64,000 nt of DNA, from the NCBI GenBank assembly GCA_963691655.1, contig OY829328.1, forward strand, positions 76,698,400 through 76,762,399, given 5' to 3'. A program made the translations under genes and the position numbers. Every line of letters begins with the position of its first letter. Position 1 is the stretch's first letter. The DNA is from Toxonevra muliebris. Lineage: Eukaryota; Arthropoda; Insecta; Diptera; Pallopteridae. Below, in pieces: positions 57,655-64,000 of the stretch. The notes under the pieces are model-generated. The model made no database searches. It saw nothing but the letters and a program-made list of their open reading frames with translations, and had not been told where the DNA came from.

Positions 57655-57865
57655 AATTATGGTTCAGAGCAAAAGTGAAACGAAATATGTTCAGAACGAA
57701 AACGGAATAAAAAACTATGCTGTTTTTGCTCTGAAAGAATTGTTATACCATTTTTGCTCTTACTTTTAAGGCGTTTCATTTTCACTCTAAACCGTATTAC
57801 TTATGCCATTCTTGCACTGACACTCTAAATTATTTCACTTTTGCTCTTATATAAATTTCAGTGGA
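57655..57865. repeat. Dispersed repeat family B, copy 2
   Basis: Matches 20060-20345: CAGAGCAAAAGTGAAAC, AAATATGTTCAGAACGAAAA, TTTTTGCTCTGAAAGAA, CACTTTTGCTCTTA. It adjoins a mariner remnant on its right. Confidence 0.75.
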
Positions 57866-58075
57866 AAAGCTTCCACTCAGCCTGTCATGTGGTCCTTGTT
57901 TTCTTCCCGAACCAGGTTACCTATCGATGATCAAAATCTCCTGAAACTGTTTAATAACATTGGAAATAGTTTGACGGCATATCTTCAATTCTTTGGCCAA
58001 TTTGTTGTAGGACCAATTTGGATTTTTTTGAAAATTTTTAATAATTTTAAGACGCAATTCTTTTTCTTCACTCAT
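57860..58075 (-). pseudogene. mariner transposase, N-terminal remnant
   Basis: From ATG at 58075 the minus strand reads MSEEKELRLKIIKNFQKNPN, then SYNKLAKELKICRQT and SNVIKQFQ. This is the mariner-type helix-turn-helix start. A TAA stop then replaces the Lys expected before PGSGRK, and the sequence ends near 57860 against the family B repeat. Catalytic parts are absent, so it is a 5' fragment. Confidence 0.8.
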
Positions 58076-58149
58076 TTGGATCAAACTCACAATAAATCAA
58101 CATGTTTGTCATTAAAAATAACAACTGACGTATTTTTCAAAGATAACTA

Positions 58150-59362
58150 GATCAAAGGAGTTTTAAAATTTACACCCAAAAAAAAAATTATTAGGTAAAA
58201 CGTGTGTTAAGATTTTTTCAATCTCACTCCTTAGATAATTTTGTTAAATAGAAAATGTTATTTTGAATTATTTTCTTATTAATTAATTTCTAAGTTGATT
58301 TCTGAATTGTGCCTTGAAGAGGAGGAGGAATTGGAGGAACACGATCAGTATCAATATGCTCGAATATTTTTCTCTGTGTATTTGCAATTACTTCACCTTC
58401 AGGATTATTATTTGTAAATTTAAGGATTTTTTTTTTTGGGATTCTTTTAATTAGAAAAAGATTCAGGTATTTATTCGGGATTGAATATTTAGCTAGGAAT
58501 AAATCCAAAAAATTTTTGGGATCTTGGATAAAGATAATAGAAAAATTACGAATTAATTTACTAAGAAATCGATAACTGCAGTTAGTCTGTTTTAAGTTTG
58601 TTGTACATTTCTAGGTACTAAACGTGTAGAGGTGTGAATAGAAAATTATAAATTCTCTGTCATAGTGAGAAAGAAAATTTATTTAATGTTTGCTGGAAAT
58701 GTGGTTGAAATGCCATTGGATAAAGAAAGTAAGTAAGAAAAATTAGTCATGGCTTCCCACAGAGTTTTGCTAGAATCTTTTACGAGCATTGTTGATTCTT
58801 TTTGTGTGTGTGCGTTTTTTCTTTAAAAGAAAACTTTCTTTAGTTAGGCAGGGTTGGCAGTTAATGGCAGTTTTTCTAGCGACAATGTCATAAATATTTT
58901 CAATTGTCATTGTTAGTTATTTTACATTTATGTATTTTGACAATTTATACCCTTCTTACTTTGAAATCTATTGAAGAATGTAATGAATTTATCAGGTACT
59001 GCAAAATCTTTCACTGTATAGCAAATGGGTATGTAATTAAAAGATTGCATTACAATTTAAAGTATTCAATTTCATGTCGGCTACTTTTCTTAATAGAAAA
59101 TGTAATTTATGACCAGCGGGGATCAATGTTTTCAAATTATTATTAATATAACTATATATAAAGAATTTAAAGTTCAGGGAAAAACCGCAGATCGTACTAT
59201 TGGGGGTATTCACAATTTCGTGTTATCTTATTTAGTGTGGTATCTTAAAACGCATTTCAATTCACTAATAGTGTATGCGTGAGTTTGTGAGAGCGCTCTT
59301 ATCTGAGAGCATCATCATCAGTTTTTATCTGCCTTAACGTCAACATATGCGAAGAAAAGCTA
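58150..59362. other. AT-rich non-coding DNA
   Basis: No gene or element recognised. Confidence 0.55.
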
Positions 59363-59566
59363 TATAGTTGGAAAGGTTTTTTTTTGTATACGACAAGGTA
59401 GGGGATTCCTTCATAGATACTGGCAGCCCCGTGCTGTACAGCATGCACGATTCACACTCCAGTGTACCTACGTACTAAAACCACCTCCTGAATCTCTCTG
59501 TTCCGTTTGACCCTTGCGGCATCACCAATTGAGGCATTCCTTCCTAAGGTCTATAGTTGGAAAGGT
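59363..59566 (-). mobile_element. Short retroposed insertion with 15-bp target duplication
   Basis: TATAGTTGGAAAGGT occurs at 59363-59377 and 59552-59566. The 174-bp insert begins, on the plus strand, with a T run (a poly-A tail on the minus strand). A long target duplication plus a poly-A end is the signature of LINE-machinery retroposition. The body (CACTGGAGTGTGAATCG, GCATGCTGTACAGCACGG) was not recognised; it could be a SINE or a 5'-truncated LINE. Confidence 0.75.
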
Positions 59567-59693
59567 ATTGTACACTAGATGTGCATAATATTTATTGTTT
59601 TCGTATATGTTGCGGTTAACGCAGTTGTAAACAGGTAAGAAGATATACCCAAATACAACAACAAAATACTTGGGAATTCAGATCAGAGCTGTA

Positions 59694-60870
59694 AAAGAAT
59701 GCAATCAATTGAGAGTCACAAATAAATAATAATTTTTGATTGCAGAATGAAAAATTCAGTAAAAAGTCAGTGCAATGTAGTCGCCGACTGATTATTCATT
59801 TAGAAAAGTCTTTTTTGAGGTCAAAGGAATGAAATCTTTTTTTTTTTGAAGTCATAGGAATGCAAATCTTTTGACTTTAAAATCATGACTATTTTGAAGT
59901 TACTTGGAGTCACCTGAAGTCACATGCATTCACTTGAAGTTAATTGGAATTTGAAGTAAATTTGAGTTATTTGAAGTCTTTTGAAGTCAATTGGGGGGTT
60001 GAAGTCATTTAGAGTGACTCCAATTTGACTAGTTGACTGCGAATCGCAATTGACTCCAAATGACTTCAAGTGACTCCAATTGACTTCAAAATCTCAATTG
60101 ACTTCAAAACCTCAATTGACTCCAAATGACTTCAAGTGACTCCAATTGACTGCAAATCCCAATTGATTACAAATGACTTCAAGTGACTCCAATTGACTTC
60201 AAAATCTCAATTGACTTCAAAACCTTAATTGACTCCAAATGACTTCAAGTGACTCCAATTGACTGCAAATCCCAATTGATTGCAAATGACTTCAAGTGAC
60301 TCCAATTGACTTCAAAATCTCAATTGACTTCAAAACCTTAATTGACTCCAAATGACTTCAAGTGACTCCAATTGACTGCAAATCCCAATTGATTGCAAAT
60401 GACTTCAAAACCTCAATTTTCATATCAATGAACGAAATGAATCTGAATTAGAGCTGTAAAAGAATGCATTCAATTTAATTGCAATACCTTGAAGTCACAG
60501 CTAATAACCGACAATTCATGATTGTAGTTATTGAATGACGTTTAGAAAATGCAGTTAGAAGACGTTTTTGGAGTCCCCGACTGATTATTCATTTACAAAA
60601 GTCTTTTTTTTTGGAGAAGAAAAGAAAAGAGAATGCAATCTTTTTATGAAATCATGGGAATGCAAATCTTTTGACTCCAAAATCATGGCTGCTTTAAAGT
60701 CACTTGGAGTTACTTGAAATCACTTGAAGTCATTTGGAATCACTTGAAGCCGCTTGAAGTCATAACCAGTCAATTGCGATTTGCAGACATTTGGAGTCAC
60801 TTGAAGTCAATTGGATTCACTTGAAGTCATTTGGAGTCAATTGAATTCACCTCAAGTCATTTGGAGTCGA
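59694..60870. repeat. Composite satellite: 755-bp unit with GAAGTCA / TGACTTC sub-repeats
   Basis: AGAGCTGTAAAAGAATGC occurs at 59695 and 60450. Each is followed by CCGACTGATTATTCATTT, then ATGCAAATCTTTTGACT, then an array of ACTTGGAGTCACTTGAAGT units. In the first unit the array switches strand near 60030 to TGACTTCAAGTGACTCCAAT units with a 113-base higher-order period (starts at 60061, 60174, 60287). Confidence 0.85.
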
Positions 60871-60939
60871 TCGTACATGCGGGAAAAATGAAATGAAAGA
60901 AATAGAAAACAGAGTTTTGTACATTCCGCTCCTGTAATT

Positions 60940-61168
60940 ACTCTCTCATTTATCTACTCTCTCTTCCTTTCTTTCTCCCTCTCTTTCTCTCTCACATACT
61001 ATCTCTCCCTTTCTTACTCTCCCTTTCTTTCTCTCTCATATACCTACTCCCTCTCCCTTTTGTTCTCTCTTTCTCTTCCTCTTCTTTCTCTCTCCCTTTC
61101 TCTTTCTCTCTCCCTTCTCTCCCTTTCTCCCTTTCTCTCACCCTTTCTCTTTCTCCCTTTCTCTCACC

Positions 61169-61222
<54 letters not shown>

Positions 61223-61322
61223 TTCTCTCTCTTTTTCTCTCTTTCTCTCTCTTTCTCTCTATCTCTATCTCTCTCTCTTTCTCTATCTCACTTTCTCTCT
61301 TTCTCTCTCTCTCTCTCTGTTG
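60940..61322. repeat. CT-rich microsatellite
   Basis: CTCTCTTTCTC repeats, the same type as in jing intron c/d, ending against (TGT)n. The serine/leucine frame here is an artefact. Confidence 0.95.
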
Positions 61323-61360
61323 TTGTTATTTTCCGAAAGAAATCTAAATAATAAATAAAA

Positions 61361-61604
61361 AAGAGATGCCCAAAAATTTTTCATGGAATTTCAAACACCA
61401 ATACATATAAATTTTATTACTATTAACTCATACGTTAGACAACAACAAAATCTACGTTGAAGAGACCAACAAAGCATACGAAAGTGTTTTTGCTTTGCAC
61501 TTTGGTATAAGCAAAGGAGAGAGAGATGAGAAATGCACAGCCTATGCCTAAGTGCTTTTACAAAAACGAATGTGCACCAGGTGCATAGGCCGTGGGCACC
61601 TCTG
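61361..61604 (+). mobile_element. hAT-type MITE, family A, copy 3
   Basis: 244 bp, from AAGAGATGCCC to GGGCACCTCTG. The flanks aaataaaa (61353-61360) and aaataaag (61605-61612) form an 8-bp duplication with one change. It is the cleanest short copy of the family also at 4701-4940 and 13998-15265. Confidence 0.85.
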
Positions 61605-61612
61605 AAATAAAG

Positions 61613-63290
61613 TATAAGTATAAAAAAATGGTTGATTTTCGGCTGCTGAGAAACCCAGTGACAGCTTTTGAGGGCGTGTAGGGTATATAAAGCTTTAGTC
61701 ATTGTAACCCTCGTAACCAGTGCATGTTTCAAGTTTTTTTTTTACTTAAGAATCTCGCTGATACAATCGATTACAATAAAAATCTGCTGACTCAGATGCT
61801 GTAAAAATTACAAAGCAAATGAAGCAAGATAAATGTGAATAAAGTGTTAAGAAAAGGGATTTCGTTTCTTACTGTTGAATTCCACTGCATAAATTAAAAC
61901 AGAAACAGCAACAAAAAAAAAAAAATTTTTAAGTCTTCCTTTGGCTTTAAGAATTATGAGCATTTCAAAATGAAACAGCAAAGTAAATTAAATTTTCTTT
62001 TTCATTTTATTTTTTTTTTATTGAAAACAATTCTTAGAAAGGACAAATGCTTGACACTACTACATAGTGCGCTGCGCTATTCTTCGCCTCTTGCAACTTT
62101 GGTAGGCGCTAAAAATTGTAGCTAAAAACCACGAAAAAAAAAACTAAAAAGAAAAGCAACAAAATGCGTTGGGTCTGTCCCTCTGGCAAGAATTTTAACA
62201 ATTCAATAAAAAAAAAAAAAAAAAATAAAAAAACTGCAAGCGTATAATGTGCAGTCGTCATCCGGTGCCGTGCCGTTAATTATGAGTAGGTATTATTACG
62301 AAGCCGGGCGATGTTGCCAAACCCAATGTGTCGGCTGTCGGCCGTCGGCAATGGTGATCGCTTATGGCATTGATGCTTATTTTCTCAACCTTCTCAGGAA
62401 AGAGAAGACAACGGTGCTAAAGGTTGCCCTTTTAAAATTATAAAGAAATTCTGAATTCTGTCCTCATATGCATGCATAATCATTATGGTAAAAAATATAT
62501 GTTAAAAATTATGCGGACATTTTTTCTGTTTTTTTTTTTTTTGTTTTTTCATTTAAATCGTGAATACCTTTTGCCTGAGAAGAGGCTCTTTAAAAGAAAA
62601 AAAAAAAATTTCGCAGAAGGTTCGAAAGGCCTTTGCACGCTGGTCAGCGTATCAATAAATAAATCAATGTTGTATTGAAGAAATGCAAAGAAGAAGAAGA
62701 CAATGACACACTCTGCTGCTGGCCTGTGTTCTGTTATGGTTGTGTGATGTTTAATTTATAATTTCTGTTGAATTTTTTATTTTATTTTTTTTTTTTTTTG
62801 CTTATCTCAAAGTAAGGTGGATAAGTGAGTCATGCTGTAAAAATCTTTATCGATCACTTTTGTAGTAAATTTTTTTTTAATGAACTTTAACTTTTAATAT
62901 TCGAAATAATCTTAAGAATACTTTGTTGTCAGAACTTAACCCGATTTTACTCAAAAGATCATTGACTTTGTCAAAACCTATGTCAAGTTCTACACCGTCG
63001 CAGACTTAATATTGGAAAATTTTGAAATTTAATCTAATAAAGCTTTCTCATTACTCGTTGACTTATGATTGATAAATTATTAAATAAATAAGTACTTTTG
63101 ATTGAATTTTCTTTAATTGTCTGGTAATTTTATTTATTATTTTTGTTCCGCATTTGGTTCTTGCTTCTCTCGGGTTAATTCTTATAAAAATTCTCTTAGT
63201 TCTTTTTAAACATGAGAGAAACAGAGTATCATAGATTACATGAACAGACAGTGAGAGAGACGACATCGTGACTTTTTTCATATGAATAAA
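61613..63290. other. Non-coding DNA with a GC-richer patch at 62230-62400
   Basis: Mostly poly-A/T. The patch at 62230-62400 (CATCCGGTGCCGTGCCG, GTCGGCTGTCGGCCGTCGGC) is unusual for the surroundings; a 64-residue frame over it has no recognised domain. Confidence 0.45.
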
Positions 63291-63295
63291 TTTAC

Positions 63296-64000
63296 TGTAT
63301 GGGGATCGGGAGTATGCAGTACAAGCAGAGGCGTCGGCTCTGTTAATGTCATCTCAGATTAGCGACTGATTGAATTTAGATGAATTTACTGTAATTATTG
63401 GTTGTGTTGTTTTTGGAAAAAAGTTTTTTGTGCAAATACACAAATACCAAATGTGAAAGAGAGAGTGCTGTTAATGTTGTTCTTGTAAGAGTATTTTATA
63501 TAAATAATTTTTTTTTGTATGGGGATCGGGTGTATGCAATACAAGCAGAGACGTCGACTCTCGGAATGTCATCTCAAATTAGCGGGTGATTGACTTCAGA
63601 GGAATTTACTGTTATTGTTATTGTCGTGTTGTTTTTGGAAAAAAGTTTTTAGTGCAAATACACACATACCAAATGTGAAAGAGAGAGTGCTGTTAATGTT
63701 GTTCTTGTAAGAGTGTTTTATATAAATAATTTTTTTTTTTTTGTATGGGGATCGGGTGTATGCAATAAAAGCTCTCTCAATGTCATCTCAAATTAGCGAG
63801 TGATTGGCTTCAGAGAAATTTACTGTTATTGTCGTGTTGTTTTTGGAAAAAAGTTTTTAGTGCAAATACACACATATCAAATGTGAAAGAGAGAGTGCTG
63901 TTAATGATGTTCTTGTAAGAGTGTTTTATATAAATAATTGTTTTTTGTATGGGGATCGGGTATATGCAATACAAGCAGATACGTCGGCTCTCTCAATGTC
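63296..64000. repeat. Satellite-like tandem array, unit 204-226 bp, runs off the window
   Basis: ATGGGGATCGGG recurs at 63299, 63519, 63745 and 63949. Each unit carries GTCATCTCAAATTAGCG, GTTGTTTTTGGAAAAAAGTT and GTGAAAGAGAGAGTGCTGTT. Period differences come from T runs and a small deletion in the third unit. The array continues past the right edge. Confidence 0.92.

Noticed and set aside
62249..62443. 64-codon plus frame over the GC-richer patch
   Set aside because: No domain or splice support; composition explained by the patch.

Overview
The window looks like a gene-poor, very AT-rich stretch of a higher fly genome (Diptera, probably a schizophoran). The species cannot be named from the sequence. 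The evidence is one recognisable multi-exon host gene, the fly AEBP2-type zinc-finger gene jing, with long Gln/Asn/Ala/Ser/Thr runs, kilobase introns packed with simple repeats, and many non-autonomous transposable elements. No bacterial-type gene, operon, CRISPR array, rRNA or intact tRNA was seen.

Layout. 1-8.4 kb: DNA 3' of jing, with hAT-like ends, a 20-bp and a 17-bp minisatellite and a near-perfect hairpin. 8.4-9.96 kb: homopolymer-rich DNA that probably holds the jing 3'UTR. 9.96-27.65 kb (minus strand): seven coding exons of jing whose splice phases all agree. Joined, they give about 1,967 residues, lacking only the N-terminal start. The introns hold a 2.1-kb repeat-bearing element, a nested hAT/palindrome insertion, an RTE LINE remnant, a 1.6-kb pyrimidine array and several foldback elements. 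27.7-64 kb: no further host exon could be proved. This is most simply the long 5' intron or upstream region of jing. It contains LINE RNase H remnants, a 1.6-kb hAT-like element with remains of a Ty1/copia polyprotein, a piggyBac-type MITE, a mariner remnant, inverted repeat pairs, several satellite-like arrays and a few GC-richer patches that could be promoters or enhancers.

Function. Jing is the fly counterpart of AEBP2, an accessory subunit of Polycomb Repressive Complex 2. The three C2H2 fingers and the C-terminal conserved block are clear here. New-looking features in the protein are a canonical PCNA-interaction-like motif in the N-terminal half and a cluster of three SUMO-type motifs. 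The rest of the window is best read as a record of transposon activity: at least eight short inverted-repeat families, some nested, some in two or three copies, and some carrying internal tandem arrays.
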